Below are positions 36,265 to 48,144 of a DNA stretch of 64,000 nt, in pieces. Every line of letters starts with the position of its first letter. Position 1 is the stretch's first letter. Both the position numbers and the translations under genes were made by a program. The DNA comes from Blasia pusilla. Its lineage: Eukaryota > Marchantiophyta > Marchantiopsida > Blasiales. The stretch lies in the NCBI GenBank assembly GCA_050084515.1, contig CM114273.1:36518001-36582000 (forward strand), given 5' to 3'. The notes under the pieces are model-generated. The model saw only the letters and a list, made by a program, of their open reading frames with translations, was not told the DNA's origin and did no database searches.

Positions 36265-37140
36265 TACTAGACATGGATTGCAAAGGTTGATGTATCTCGT
36301 CATGCATGCACTATGCATGCATGACGACATACAATTCCTGTGAGTTTGTAATGATTCCCTTCAATTTGTATATTGCCCCTTCAACATTCACTTTGTTGAT
36401 TAATTTCCCTACGAAGGATGAGAGGCCCAAATTTTTCATCTTGCAAGTTCTTTTTCACATTTGTGACTAGTTTGTGAGTCCACTTTGTGCGAGCCATTGC
36501 GAGTCTAATGCAATTTAGTTGCAGGTTTCACATATTTGCAAGTTCTGCAAGATGCAAACAACTCCCAAACACCTTGAATTGAGATTTATGAGTGTGCCTC
36601 ACAAATGACTTACGAAATGTGAATACAACTTGCGAAATCATAACTTGCATTTATGACTTCCAAGAGACATAACTTACTTGCAAATCATTTGCATAACACT
36701 TGCAAAAAAATTTGCAAATGACTCACAATGCACTCGCAAAGGTACTAGCTTGCAAACAACAAAACCTTAGTCCCGAATTCCCCTCTCGCCTTCAAGAACT
36801 CTATTTTTAACTTTCCAAGACTCTCCTCCTCACTTTGCAACCAATTTCTTCTCATAACATAGATATGTCTTGAATTTTTTAAATGTTGCAAGACATATAG
36901 ATGAGTGAGATTCATAAAAAGGTTTTTTTTCCAAATTTTTGGTTCTAACCTATAAGAGATAAATGAGAAAAGAGGCATCCCCAAAGAATACATTGGTAGC
37001 AGCCAAATTCGCTCTGAAAAAATGTTTCATAGATCCAAACATGAGTCTAAAATTTTCAAAAGAGGAGCAACAAACAAGTACTTTACAAGTCCTTTGTGAG
37101 TGTAAGAAACCACTACTTGGACTCTTTTTTTTGGGGTTTT
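36265..37140. other. AT-rich DNA with GCAA/TTGC-rich short repeats
   Basis: No gene is seen. From about 36,480 to 36,740 the words TTGCAA and TTGCAAAT recur many times, giving a loosely repetitive stretch. Confidence 0.45.
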
Positions 37141-37144
37141 TCTA

Positions 37145-39247
37145 TGATTTCATACGCATACAAATCACTGCACAATATACATCACTGTCATGGAGTATAA
37201 GCACAAACACATAAGATATCACACTCATTCATGGCATCTGAACATTGAGACAACCGTGTGCGAAAATATCTCCAGCAAATCAATATCACTCAAAAGCTCT
37301 CACAAAAACTCCATCTCTTTCTCATGTCAAACCAAATCCACTCTCCTCATGAGAGACTTGGGTTACTCACAAGCTATGGGGGATCCTAGCTTGACAGTCT
37401 CATGCGAAGAGGTTAAAATAAAGAGAAAATGAGCTCCAAACTTCCCTCTCTTTGGGTATATCTTTTTCCCTCTCCCAAGCTCTCTCCACCGTAACCTATG
37501 CTTGAGGATTACCTCCTTGGCTCTTAACCTACTGTTGGGGATGAAGGGCCATTTCTCGAAGTGTAAATTCAACTATACATATAATAAGAACTTACCCAGA
37601 ATAGTAAATTTCTATAAAATGAGCCAAAACAAAGGGGAAACTGTTCTCTTAGGTTACCCGAGGCTGCAAGGCCTCAACACATCATTCTCGAACTCTTGAG
37701 GTTGTTCTTCAATCCCCTTGAAGACGCCTTGCCAATACTCGTCGATCTATTCAAAGAAATTTTGTTCACATGATAGGTATCATGCACATACATATCGCTA
37801 CACAACATACATTGTTGTCATTGACTAGAACCAAAAACATATATACAAGAGACTATACTCACTTATGGCATTTGAACACTTAGATGACGACGTACGAAAA
37901 TATCTCTAATCTTCCCTTTAGTTGGTAGTTAGGTCCCTCTAAGTCTAGATAGTCATCTATATGTACCTACCATATTACACATCTCTAGGTTGCTAAGAGC
38001 AAAAATGTTGGGTGCTCATGTGAGATCCGAAGAGATCGACACACCAAGGGTGATCGAGAGAGACACCCTTGGATTTCTTTGGATGTTTTGCAGGTTGGCA
38101 TGAGATGGTAGCCACAACATCGAGCATGGTTCCGGGTACGGCACATGGAGATCTGATTTTGCAAGTGGCTCCATGGGAGCATTCGAGTTTTGTTGTCTGA
38201 GACGGGGTTGCTCCATAGCAACCACCGACACCTGGCCGGAGAATCCTACCATAATTACGATGGAGACTTGGGAGCCAGATATGGGCCCTAAGTTGACACG
38301 AGGAGAGCGACATCGGATACACCAGTTCCTTAGGAGTTATAGGAGCTGTTTTGTATTTTGTATGGATGATTTGGGTACACTGAAGGGTCCAAGGATCCGC
38401 ATTGAGTTGTCGAGTGATACGCCAATCTTTTGATGACCCTACAGGTACAGTGTGTGCCCCCATCGTTAGTCGCTTCTCGTCATCCATATCATTGATGCAA
38501 GTCTAGATCTAGCTATGACTACCTAGTACCTACCTTAAATACATTTGTTATACATCCATCATCCTTGAGGAACCCTAGTGAGAAGTAGCCTCAAGCATGT
38601 CATATGTCACCCTCTCGAATATCCATCAAAGACTAGCCTAATGGCTGCACCATGAGCAAATTCACACAACATAAAATGTAAGCTTCCAAGAACTACTACT
38701 TAGCTTGGATAAACTGTATCATCAATGTTAGGAAGGCAACATGGCGCACAATTATGCACACGGTCCTTCCAAAGCATATCATCACGTCACTCCAACAAGA
38801 GAACACTAGATGGCAATACCTCACTTACTCTCAAAATGGCACGCCATGCTATGACATCCAATGTCGTGGATGCCATCTCTTGCAAGTAGATATAATCTCC
38901 CTAATAAAGCTTTCTGATTGTTAGTCAATAACAAACTCCCAAAATAGTTGCATACCTTAATATATCTCAATGTTGTGCAATCTCCAAGTTCTCAAATGCT
39001 ACGGGCATAATGCTCTGAAGAAACTTAGCCCTATGAGAACATACTCGCATCCATACATCAAGGCTATCAACATTCAACATCTCATTGGTATCCCAAAGAA
39101 TGGCCGTAGGTAAGACAAGCTCGTAGCCATAAAGCATTAAGTAAGGTGAGAAAGATGCTAAGGATGCATATATACTAAATCCATATCCAATTGCTAACCA
39201 TGGAAACTGTAAGTCCCAATCCTCTAGGTGAACCCTCTGTAAGCCAT
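37145..39247 (-). mobile_element. Copy C: decayed methyltransferase-family gypsy, 3' half
   Basis: The plus-strand order is B2 (37,145-37,276), A2 (37,277-37,774), B1 (37,775-37,907), the 3' untranslated region, an inverted internal piece (38,024-38,433), then the PHD/integrase C-terminal region (38,434-39,247). All are recognisable by similarity to copy A at 39.25-40.27 kb. The element was split when copy A inserted at 39,247. Its integrase part resumes at 58,661-58,858, with a further piece at 59,618-59,694. It is AT-richer than copy A, with many substitutions, and codes for nothing intact. Confidence 0.75.
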
Positions 39248-39386
39248 TGTCGTGCGCATACACATCACTACACAACATACATCGCTGTCACCGAACACAC
39301 ACACAAACACGCATGATCCCATGCTAACTCATGGCATCCAAACAACGAGACAAGAAGTACCAAAATATCTCCAATCGCCCCCCTAG
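39248..39386 (-). repeat. B terminal repeat and polypurine tract of copy A
   Basis: The minus strand reads a purine tract CTAGGGGGGCG (39,376-39,386), then about 128 bases ending GCGCACGACA directly at the CCAT target duplication. The end is similar to the B repeats of copy P (GATGTATGTTGT, GCACGACA). Confidence 0.7.
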
Positions 39387-39555
39387 CTGGTGGTTAGGTC
39401 CCTCTAACTCCAGATAGCCATCTATCCCTACCTACCATGACATACATCTCTCGGACGCTAAGAGCAAGAAGGCCGGGTGCTCATGTGGCCCCATCGTTAG
39501 TCACCTCCTTGTCATCCATGTCACAGACACAAGTTGGAATGTAGAACTACCTACT

Positions 39556-39700
39556 CTATGTACATGTGGGACACATCCATCGTCCCTGAGGAACCCTAGT
39601 GAGAGGTGGCGTCAAACATGCCATATGCCATCCTCTCGAACACCCATCACAGACTAGCATTGTGGCCGCACCACGGGCAGAACCACACAACATACAACGC
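39556..39700 (-). pseudogene. C-terminal PHD finger of copy A pol
   Basis: The last 46 residues before the stop form a C4HC3 pattern: CMLC, then CDGC after 11 residues, SRGWHMAC, and finally RWMCPTC. The Trp two residues before the penultimate Cys pair is typical of PHD fingers. In chromatin proteins PHD fingers bind histone tails, often H3 with or without K4 methylation. Here the domain may guide integration, in place of the chromodomain of chromoviruses. It is conserved in copy P, so it belongs to the family and is not a chance ORF end. Confidence 0.8.
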
Positions 39701-39759
39701 AAGCCTGTAGGAACTACTGCTAAGCTCGGATCTACTGTTCCATCAATGTTAGGAAGGTG

Positions 39760-40782
39760 ACATGGCGCACAATTACGCACATGGTCCTTCCATACCATAC
39801 CATTGCGTCCCTCCAGCAAGAGAACACCCGATGGCAAAATGTCACGCACTCTCAGGATAGTGCGCCGTGCAGTCATATCCAACGTCGTCGGTGCCGTCTG
39901 CTGCAAGTAGACATAATCTCCTTGATGAAACCTCCGGATAGTTGGTCGATAACCACCACCCCGAATAGTCGCATACCTCAACGTATCCGGATGCTGTGCA
40001 ATCGCCAAGTTCTCGAACGCCATGGGCATCACTCTCCGAAATAACTCAGCCCTCTGAGAACATGCTCGCACCCATACATCCTGGGTCATCAAGGTCCAAA
40101 GACTCACCAAAGATCTCGACAAATGGCCGTAGGTAAATCTGGCTCTCGGCCATAAAGTAGCAAGTACGGTGAAAAAGACGCTAAGGATGCCTGCCTGCTG
40201 AATCTCTATCCCATCGCCAACCATGGCAACTGGAGGTCCCAATCTCCTAGGTGACCTCTCTGCAAGCCATACTTGCGTGAACCCCTCTTCACGGTCTACA
40301 CAACTCTCTCCGCTAATCCATCCGCCTCGGGATGATCTCAAGTCGCGGTGGTCGATCAGCGCCTGATCACACAAGGCCTGGAACTCACCGCGAAACTCGG
40401 TACCGCCGGTGCGCCATAATGACTCAGCATTGTGTCAAGGAAGGCATAAGCTACTCCCTCACTCGCTTTTTCAGGCAATGCAACCAACTCGATCCACTTC
40501 GAGAAGTGCTCGACCATCACCAACACATAACGACTGTGACGCTCCGTCAAGGGCAAAGGTCCTGCAAAATCCAAACTCCATCTATACCCTAAGCCCATGA
40601 TCGGTAATGGATGCAACTGTGGAGTCGGAGCATTGAACGATGCTCGGACCGATCACACACCATGCACTGGCAACAAATCGCTGAACATCAGTCTGCATGC
40701 CTCGCCACCAATACTGAATCTGGAGCAAGCTGTACGTCCGCTTCATCCCAAAGTGACCCAACTCCTCGTGGGCATGCTGCAC
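39760..40782 (-). pseudogene. Integrase of copy A
   Basis: The zinc-binding N-terminus starts at 40,782 (HEELGHFGMKRTY, then QYWWRGMQTDVQRF); its second Cys of the expected CxxC is changed (AWCVIG). The catalytic core follows with YRWSLDFAGPLPL (first Asp), FSKWIELVALPEKAS and LDTMLSHYGAP, then breaks frame around 40,360. ORF 40,374-39,556 carries the C-terminal region, with GDYVYLQQTAPTTLDM, ILRVRDILPSGVLLLEG and HVRNCAPCHLPN, an SH3-like tail shared with copy P. It would insert the DNA copy; the target duplication flanking copy A fits a DDE integrase. Confidence 0.8.
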
Positions 40783-40881
40783 TAGTCGTGCTCTCTACGA
40801 AGGATGCGGCACTACGCGTACTCTGCCATCCTCCCAAACCCTCAAAACATGTGTCCCCTCCCAACGGAACCGTCTAGCCCC

Positions 40882-42493
40882 CTATAGGATCCGATCCCGC
40901 TCTCTAGCATCCATGGTGCTCGCAACGCTGCCAGTACGAAGGTACTCCAAGACTACTCCATCATCATGAATATCTCGGCCACTTGTCGTGTCCTCACTGG
41001 CCTCGGGATCCAAGGACTCTCCACTAGACCTCGCCATCAAAGTCTCCACACTCTGGCTCTCCATAGCCAACATGCCTAAATAGGCTGACGCGTGCCATCC
41101 TGGCACCGACTCCTCATCACTCTCTCCATGCCATCGAGCTCCAGTTGCATCTCGCTGACTCGGGCATGGGTTACGACTCAACCCATGTGCATCCTGGTTG
41201 AGCATCCCAGGTCTATGTACCATATGAAAATCATACTCCTGCAACAACAGAGCCCATCTCGCAAGCTTCCATGTAAGCTTGTCAGACTCCATCAACCACT
41301 TCAGTGGTTGATGATCAGTGATGATGGTAAAGGGGTTGCCGAATAAGTAACACATGAAATGCGCGCGACCCACACGCATGACCAAGCACTCACCCTCATA
41401 CGAGCTGTACTTCGCCTTTGTAGCGTTGTTCGAGCGGCTAGCGTAAGCCACCACAAACTCTCTACCCTCATCATCATGCTGGGTGAGTACCGCTCCAAGC
41501 CCCAACATGCTCCAATGTGTGTGCAACTGGAAAGGACGCCCCCTGATCGGTCTCCTCAAGATGGGTGCGGACGTCAACCTCGCCCTGAGCAATCGGAAAT
41601 GCTCGCTCCGCTCATCCCAGTGCCACTCGTGATCCACCTTGGTCAGCAAGGTCGGGACCGCAATCGAACTGAATCCCTTGACGTATCGCCGATAGAAGTT
41701 CGCCAATCCCATGAATGCACGAACACGGCTCACATCTGTAGGGCATGGAATGCGTGAGATAGCCTCTACCTTCGTCTGCTGAACACCAAGGCCCCCTGGG
41801 AATATCGTATGACCCAAGTACTCAATCTGGTCGTAGAAGAACTTGCACTTGCCTGGATGTAGCTTCAGCCCATGTAATTGCGATCGTCGAAAAACCTCCT
41901 CTAGATGTTGCTCATGCTCCTCAACCGTGGCCCTAAAGACTACGATGTCATCAATATAACACCTAGAAAAATCCAGACCAGCCAAGATCCTATCCATGAC
42001 CCTCTGAAACTCAACCGGGGCGTTCTTTAACCCAAATGGTAAGAACCGCCACTGGTACAAACAATCCTTCCCGTGAGGATCGATGCCCCAAAATGCCGTC
42101 TTCTGCCTGTCCTCCAATCTAATAGGCAGTTGATGGTATCCGGCTCGCAAATCCAATGAACTGAAGACCTTTGCGTGACCAATCGTATCAAAGATCTCCT
42201 CAGGGGTGGGCATGGCATACCTATCGGACTTCGTCTGCCGATTGATAGGTCGGTAATCCCCACACATCCGCCTATCCGTCCAGTTGCCATGCACATCCTT
42301 CTTGGCGGGCATGTGGCGATGCATACTCCCCATGCGACATCTCCACTAGTCCTACTCCGACCAAGTCCTGGCTCCTACTCTGAATCAAAGCCCTCTCCAT
42401 ATCACTGTACCTGTAGGGTCGTTGGAAGATCGGCATATCACTCGACAACTCAATGCGGATCCCCGGTCCCTTCAGCGTACCCAGATCCTCCAT
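40882..42493 (-). pseudogene. Reverse transcriptase and RNase H of copy A
   Basis: ORF 42,333-40,882 (483 aa) is the longest intact coding block in the nest. RT motifs are DYRPINRQTK, VFSSLDLRAGYHQLPI (first catalytic Asp), FLPFGLKNAP and YIDDIVVF (catalytic pair, residues 126-129). RNase H follows, with TDHQPLKWLM (residues 339-348) and YEGECL. The first RNase H aspartate appears replaced by His (LHTHWS, where copy P has IDWS). The upstream RT start (GTLKGPGIRIELSS, PIFQRPYRYSD) lies in another frame at 42,493-42,300. The enzyme would copy element RNA into DNA and degrade the RNA. Confidence 0.85.
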
Positions 42494-42895
42494 GCTAAAC
42501 GCAGCAACTCCTATAACCCTGAGGAACTGATGTATTCGGGCGCTCTCCTCCTCATCAACTTAGGGCCCATATCGGCTCCCAAGTCTCCATCGTGACTACG
42601 GTAGGACTCTCGGCGCGGGTATCGGTGGTTGCTATGGTGCAACCCCGTCTCGAACAACAACACTCGGCCGCTCTCCTGCAGCCCAAGCGCAAACTCGATC
42701 TCCTCCACGCGGTGCCGAAACCACGCCGATCTTTGTGGCTATCATCTCCTTGCGTACCTGCAAAACATCCCAAGAAGTCCAAGGGTGTCTCTCCCGATCT
42801 CCCGTGGTGCGTAGATCTCCTCGGGTCTCGCCCCCAGCCACTGCCTCCACCGTCTCGGTAGGCATGGGGCTCACCGACGCAACCGCTATGATCTG

Positions 42896-43677
42896 TCACG
42901 ATCTCATACGACGCTCCTCAGCCACTCCCAAGCTGAGGATCCATGTGAAGCAGTTCAGGTCCATCGCCTGACCCAAGACATGGCGTCGTGATGCCTCTGA
43001 CACTGATGGTATTGCCGTCACTCCTGTGGGAAATCCCATCGCTCGCTCTCTCTCGTCGGCGTTGGGCTCCACCAACCGCTGAACCTGGTCATCCCAAACC
43101 AAGCCAGGACCGGCCTCCTTGTATGCATAGGAAGCGAGAAAACTCACAAACGTGGGCAAGGTTGCCCGCGGCCTGCCTACCTTGTTGATCACAGTCAACG
43201 GTGGTCGATCATCGTGCCTCCTTGCGGATCGGCGACCTGGATCGAATGGAATCCACTAACAAATGGGAGGGGCGCTCCACTCTGCAGATACGCCCTCCAT
43301 AACACCGCATGGGGCACCAAGTTGGTCCACCATAGACGCGGGCGATGGGCTCTAGAACCTACACTCGCCGCATCCAAGAACACTCTTTGGGCCGATCCAG
43401 GCACGCACTGATGAGCACTCGTCACCACCCGTGACTGAGTCTCTAAGATCGGCACATTCTCCGAATGTAGGTGGAGAACGAGACTAGTGCTCCCTGCAAT
43501 CGCCAGTAAGATCCTCAACATCTCCCAAAACAACCCGACCGAGTGTCACCAACCCGCTACCTCGTCCAACACTCGATTAGCCATGACATGGCCAATGGCA
43601 ATGACAAAATCAATGGTCCCTACCGCTCTAAGTCCTGCGCCCCAACAACAAAATATCCTCGGTAGGGAACTCGGTAC
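42896..43677 (-). pseudogene. DNMT3-like methyltransferase of copy A, C-terminal part
   Basis: In order on the minus strand: a degraded catalytic loop (FVIAIGHVM where copy P has VIAGWPCQGH, so the catalytic Pro-Cys is lost through indels); SENVPILE (motif VI, ENV, about 43,461); HRPRLWWTNL (motif VIII); then in ORF 43,198-42,896 GRPRATLPTFVS (motif IX-like) and ERERAMGFPTG followed by RRHVLGQAMDL (motif X-like). The arrangement around ENV, HRxRxxWxNL and ERxxGFP resembles animal DNMT3 rather than DNMT1, CMT or the rearranged plant DRM order. Active copies would add methyl groups to cytosine. Confidence 0.8.
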
Positions 43678-44041
43678 TGTCATGACCATACGTATTATGT
43701 CGTAGAGTATGGTGTCTTTGGTAGAGGCCATTCTTATGTAGGACCGTAGTGGCTTGGTAGAGATGTGGTTCCATACATAGGGTTGGGGTTACTCACTTGG
43801 GGTGACTTTCCTAGTAGGGCCCGCTCTTAGGTTGGAGGATATAAGGTGGCTTGCCCTCAAAGAACAAATCGATTCTTTGAGTTGAGCCTGTTGCGTTGGG
43901 AGTTAGCCTTGGTAGTGAGTAGAGCTCTTGGCTATGGTGTTTCCCAAGCCGACCTAGATTCTCCCATCGTGGAGTGGGTTTGGCTCGATTGTATGTGATT
44001 GTAAACGTGTTTTATGACGAAGAGGTCTTTCACGGATTTCA
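43678..44041 (+). repeat. Repeat A1 of copy P (promoter-bearing)
   Basis: It is 364 bp and is repeated as A2 at 52,985-53,348. A TATA-like GAGGATATAAGG lies about 165 bases in, so transcription probably starts within this repeat. After 44,041 the sequence leaves homology with the 3' end, where B2 follows instead. Confidence 0.9.
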
Positions 44042-45500
44042 CTCAAAGAATTGGAGTAGATCGATGGTAGCTTCGATTGTAGATCAAGAGGATCCGGTTA
44101 GGGTGATTGTGTACTCAGCCGTGGATGTTCGTGGCTTGTGGCCTATGTTGGAGGTGTGAATCTGGTCGCGGTTGGTTGGGAAAGAAGCGCCTTTTGAGAG
44201 CTTTCCAACGCTGTAGATCGCGGATTTCGTCAAGGGAGTTGGAAGTTATCAAGCATTGAAGATTCTGGTCGTGTTCGACGTTTTTCGATGTGGAGAGCTT
44301 GGAGTGCGGAAGGTGTGTTGAAGTTCATCCAGATCGGGTGAGAGTTTCCTGTTGCTACTCGTACTGTGATCTCCTGTGAATCTATCGCCGAGTGTGTGGA
44401 GCGTTGCGGATTTCTGCGTGCATGAAACTTGGCGGAAGCGTTGTCGGATTTGCGATTCTGGAGGTGTATGGACAGCAAGTTTGTTTGATTTTTAGCTCGG
44501 AGTACAGAGCTCGGTTGTAGCTGATTTTTTGTGGAGAGATAGCTATGGTGGTCAATTGAATTCTGATCGAAACAGATTTGATTTTGGTCACGTATTTGTG
44601 AAGTAATTTCTGATCGAAATTTTGTGGACTAGCTCGAGGTCTGGCTATGGTAGACAGCGGATCGGAGGGGCTGGTTGGTTGGTGACTCGTTCATTTTTGA
44701 AGACGCCTATCCCGTTGGGGGCGCCCTGGTTGGACCTCTCTCCATAGCGAAGCATGGCGAAGCATGGCGAAGCGTGGCGAACGGGGCATGTCTCGAGCAT
44801 TTCTCGGCGTTTCGAGGCTTCGAGGCAACTCGTGGTAGCTCGGGGCGAGTGGGCGTGAGAGGCGGAGTAAGGAGCAAGGAGCAAGCAAGAAAGCTTGCTT
44901 GTTTGGGCGTGAGGCAATTTTTGCAGGATTTGGGATTTGAGTTTTGCATAACTGATCACCCATCTTTGGGCTATTCTGCCTGGAGGACGCTTAACTGCCG
45001 AGTTCTTAACTATGCCGCAGTGTCTGCATTGTTGTAGCTCATTTGGTCTTTGTTCGGAGATGTGTTAGGCGCTTTATGCATCTCAGGTTTTTGGTTGATG
45101 TACCTCTAGCGCATAGTACGGTGTAGCCTCTCCATGCAGTGATATTTTCAGGTGTCTTTGGCGTTCGACTAGCACGTCATCGACCCGGCGGAGTAGCTAT
45201 TGCGTTAGAATTGTGTGGTGGGTTTTGTGGATTCAGAGGGCACCACGTTTGGTGGATTGTGTTACCTTGATTTCCATTTGCGATTGGAGGGTTGTCGTTG
45301 GATTTCCTATGTTTGGATCCCCTCCATCGTGCTTCTTGCTTGCGCGCCCATTGTTAGGGTTGACGTTGATTTCCAGAGTAGTGTTACTCCTGTGTGCTAC
45401 CGGTAGTGAGGCTGGAGGGATGACGAGTAGATTGTGGGAGACTTCTTGTGGTGATGACAAGTTAGGTTTCCTACACCCATAACTAGTAGAGCTAGAATAG
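44042..45500 (+). other. 5' leader of copy P
   Basis: No open coding frame with family similarity is present. It contains a triple 11-bp repeat GCGAAGCATGG near 44,750-44,785. I could not find a standard TGGTATCAGAGC-type primer site after A1. The leader is unusually long, about 1.5 kb. Confidence 0.5.
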
Positions 45501-45551
45501 TATAGCGACATCGACGTCACTTGGTAATTTGGTGGTGGTGCGGCATCGGCG

Positions 45552-47107
45552 TTGGTCATCACGGAGCTATCGGGTGGTCTGGTTGGGGACCGTGGTGCGG
45601 ACAGTGGTGGTTTCACACGGAGTGGATTTAGGTATCGGCTACCTTTTCCACTTCCGACGGTTGATGAAGAGGAGGACGAGGGTGTTCCAAACACCGAGTC
45701 TTCTACGTTGTTATCGAGTGTTGCAGCTCCATTGATTTGGGACATGGACGGTGGATATGGGGCCATGAAGGGCCCACGACGATACTCGGATGCAGTGGGT
45801 ACCATTGAGTTGGAGGACTTCATGCAGGAGTTTGATACGTGGTGTGATATGCGGATGTTGAACGCCACGTTGTTTACACCCTTCTTGGCTTGGAAGGGGT
45901 TGTTTCAGCACTTGGAAGGACCACCCATGGATGATTACCATGAGTTTAGGAAGGACCATGTTGCTGAGATTGAGGCATGGAGACAATATTGGTCTCCAGG
46001 CTATGTGTCTATCACCCATGGTGGTATTGGTAGTAGTGCTCCTACTATGCCCCCCGGCCCCGACGAGTGGTACGAGTCACGAGCCGGAGTGGGGGTACCA
46101 AAGTGGAGGTACTAGTGGGGGTACTAGTGGAGGTACTAGTGCCCCACCATCGTTTAGCCTGGTTGCAGAGTTCTTCAAGAGGTTGAAGAAGAACTATCAA
46201 GGAGTGAAGACGGAGAAGTTGAGGAATCTTCAGGACTTTGAGCGAAAGACGGTGAGAGTCTTCGTGAGGCATACACGCGTATCGACGCTTGATTTCGATT
46301 ACCCAGGTGTGACGAGGATCAGCGATCCGATTTTGGTATGGGATCTTGGACAGAGATTTACGCCAGAGGGTATGTGATGCTACTCTTATGAGTGATGATT
46401 CACCCACATTGACCCATGTGTTTGCTCTATCTGAGAAGATTGAGCTTAACATGGTGAAGGAGAGAGTGGTGACATCCGCATTCAGTATGGATACAACTAT
46501 TACTTCTCATGTTCAGCCGCCCACTTCACAGTCTCGTAGTAGTGGTGGTGGTAGTAGTAGTGGGAGTCGTGGGGGGTACACGCGACCTCAGTCAAGTCCT
46601 AGAGGGACATTTGTGCAGAGACCATTGCCTTCATTTGCTGCCCCGCAGCAAGGACAGTCATGTTGGACATGTGGAGGTGATCATGTTAGGAAGTTTTGTC
46701 CCCAAGAGGATGGGAGACGGACTTTGGAGGATGGGCCTCAGTCGGCCCCAACTCAGTGTGATCATTGCGGGAGACTAGGTCATCCTCGAGAGCGTTGCTT
46801 TGATCTTCATCCAGAGTTGAGATCAGGCCGTGGCCGTGGTGGAGTAGCTCCGAGAGGCCGAGGTGGTAGAGGTGGTAGGGGTGGTAGAGGTGGACCAGTG
46901 GTTGGAGAGCCTACGGTGGCTACCCCTACCACTACGACAGAGTCAGCTATGGCTGCCAGGATTGAGCAGTTGGAGCAGAAGTTGGCTACTATGGCTGGTA
47001 TCCAGCATAGATCAGGTTCGGGAGCAGGGGCTTCCACCTCTTATGGAGGGGATGATCTCTCTTATATGGCGAGTGCAAAGACAAAGTTGAGGCATCACCT
47101 GCGATTC
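45552..47107 (+). pseudogene. gag of copy P
   Basis: ORF 45,552-46,115 covers the capsid region with GTIELEDFMQEFDTWC and FQHLEGPPMDDYHEF, shared with copy A. ORF 46,346-47,107 carries two zinc knuckles, CWTCGGDHVRKFC and CDHCGRLGHPRERC. An RGRGG-type RNA-binding tract follows, then a short heptad-like segment (AARIEQLEQKLATMAG). The two ORFs are separated by a Gly/Thr/Ser microsatellite (GGTACTAGT repeats at 46,105-46,140) and a frame change. It would build the particle and package RNA. Confidence 0.8.
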
Positions 47108-47465
47108 TGAGAGGAGCCACTCGAACGCCGAGCCACGCGGTGTCGCCAGGAGTTGGACCCACAGAGGGGTGAGGCTGGGAGGCAGGCTAGGCCTCCCTAG
47201 TCATTCTTGTTGTCTGAGGTGCTTAGGACTCCATCCATGGTTCCTACAAAACCTATTGAGCCGACAGTGGGGACTGAGGCATCTACATTGCGTGTAGTAG
47301 ACACGGATGCAAAGATCAATGCAAAGATTGCGGATGGCAACTTCGGTGTTGGGATCCCCATTGTTTTCGGCCACGGAGTCGATGGCTTTAGGAGTTGACT
47401 TAGCCTGTATTTTGATTAGCGACCACGTTGTGTGAACGTGGGGTGTTATTGCTACACGTGTTGAG

Positions 47466-48140
47466 GTGGATGAGGGTGTTGCGGTGGAGCAACCCTCTAT
47501 GTCGAGTAGCATTGAGTACGGTGCTACTTGGCGTGCAAAGAAAGCTGGCGAAGATGGATGCATTACCACCGGCCAGCCATTGATCGTGAGAGGCTTACAC
47601 TGGTGTATGTATGTTGGGCAACCGGAGTGGGATCTTCCGATTGGTGAGTCCTACAGACAGGTGTATAGACCAGATAGAGTCTTGTTAGACTCGGTGCCCA
47701 ACCTTGATGTTGGGAAAGGCGGCATGTATTGGTTTGGGTATTCGGAGGTCGAGCTTGAGCCTTGCCCATTCTAGATTCAAACATCACTTGAGGAGCCAAT
47801 GATAGGTCTCAATTCATGACACGGGAGAAGTTTTATGTACAGTTGAGACCAGATCATGCGATCGATAGCTCCCGGTTGGGAGTATTCATGTAGTCACATC
47901 ACCGAGTCGTATGATGTACTAGTTGGAGGAGCGATTGTACCCGATGGGTTTCAGATGGATTCTCGGATGAGATAGCGTCTTATAGACCAGGTTGGCAGTC
48001 CGGGATGGACGTATGAGCCAAGTTCTGTGAGATTTATTTCGGGGCTCGACCAGAGGGTCTTCCCAACAAGCAGTGTTAGCATCTGTGGGTGGTTTTAGTG
48101 GAGTAGTCACTTGGCCAGAGACTTTTTGAGGGTAATGTTT
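47466..48140 (+). pseudogene. Protease region of copy P
   Basis: ORF 47,466-47,774 contains RVLLDSVPNLDVGKG, aligned with RVLLDSGAQPLMLGK of copy A; the catalytic DSGA reads DSVP here. Further on, SYDVLVGG is followed by a Pro-Asp-Gly-Phe segment in another frame (about 47,905-47,950), matching the protease C-terminal region of copy A. Protease activity is unlikely as written. Confidence 0.6.
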
Positions 48141-48144
48141 CGCT

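Noticed and set aside
42592-42971. Plus-strand ORFs in the methyltransferase/RT region of copy A
   Set aside because: They are antisense shadows of the well-supported minus-strand pol domains.
45233-45868. 211-aa minus-strand ORF
   Set aside because: It is antisense to the leader and gag of copy P; gag similarity to copy A supports the plus strand.
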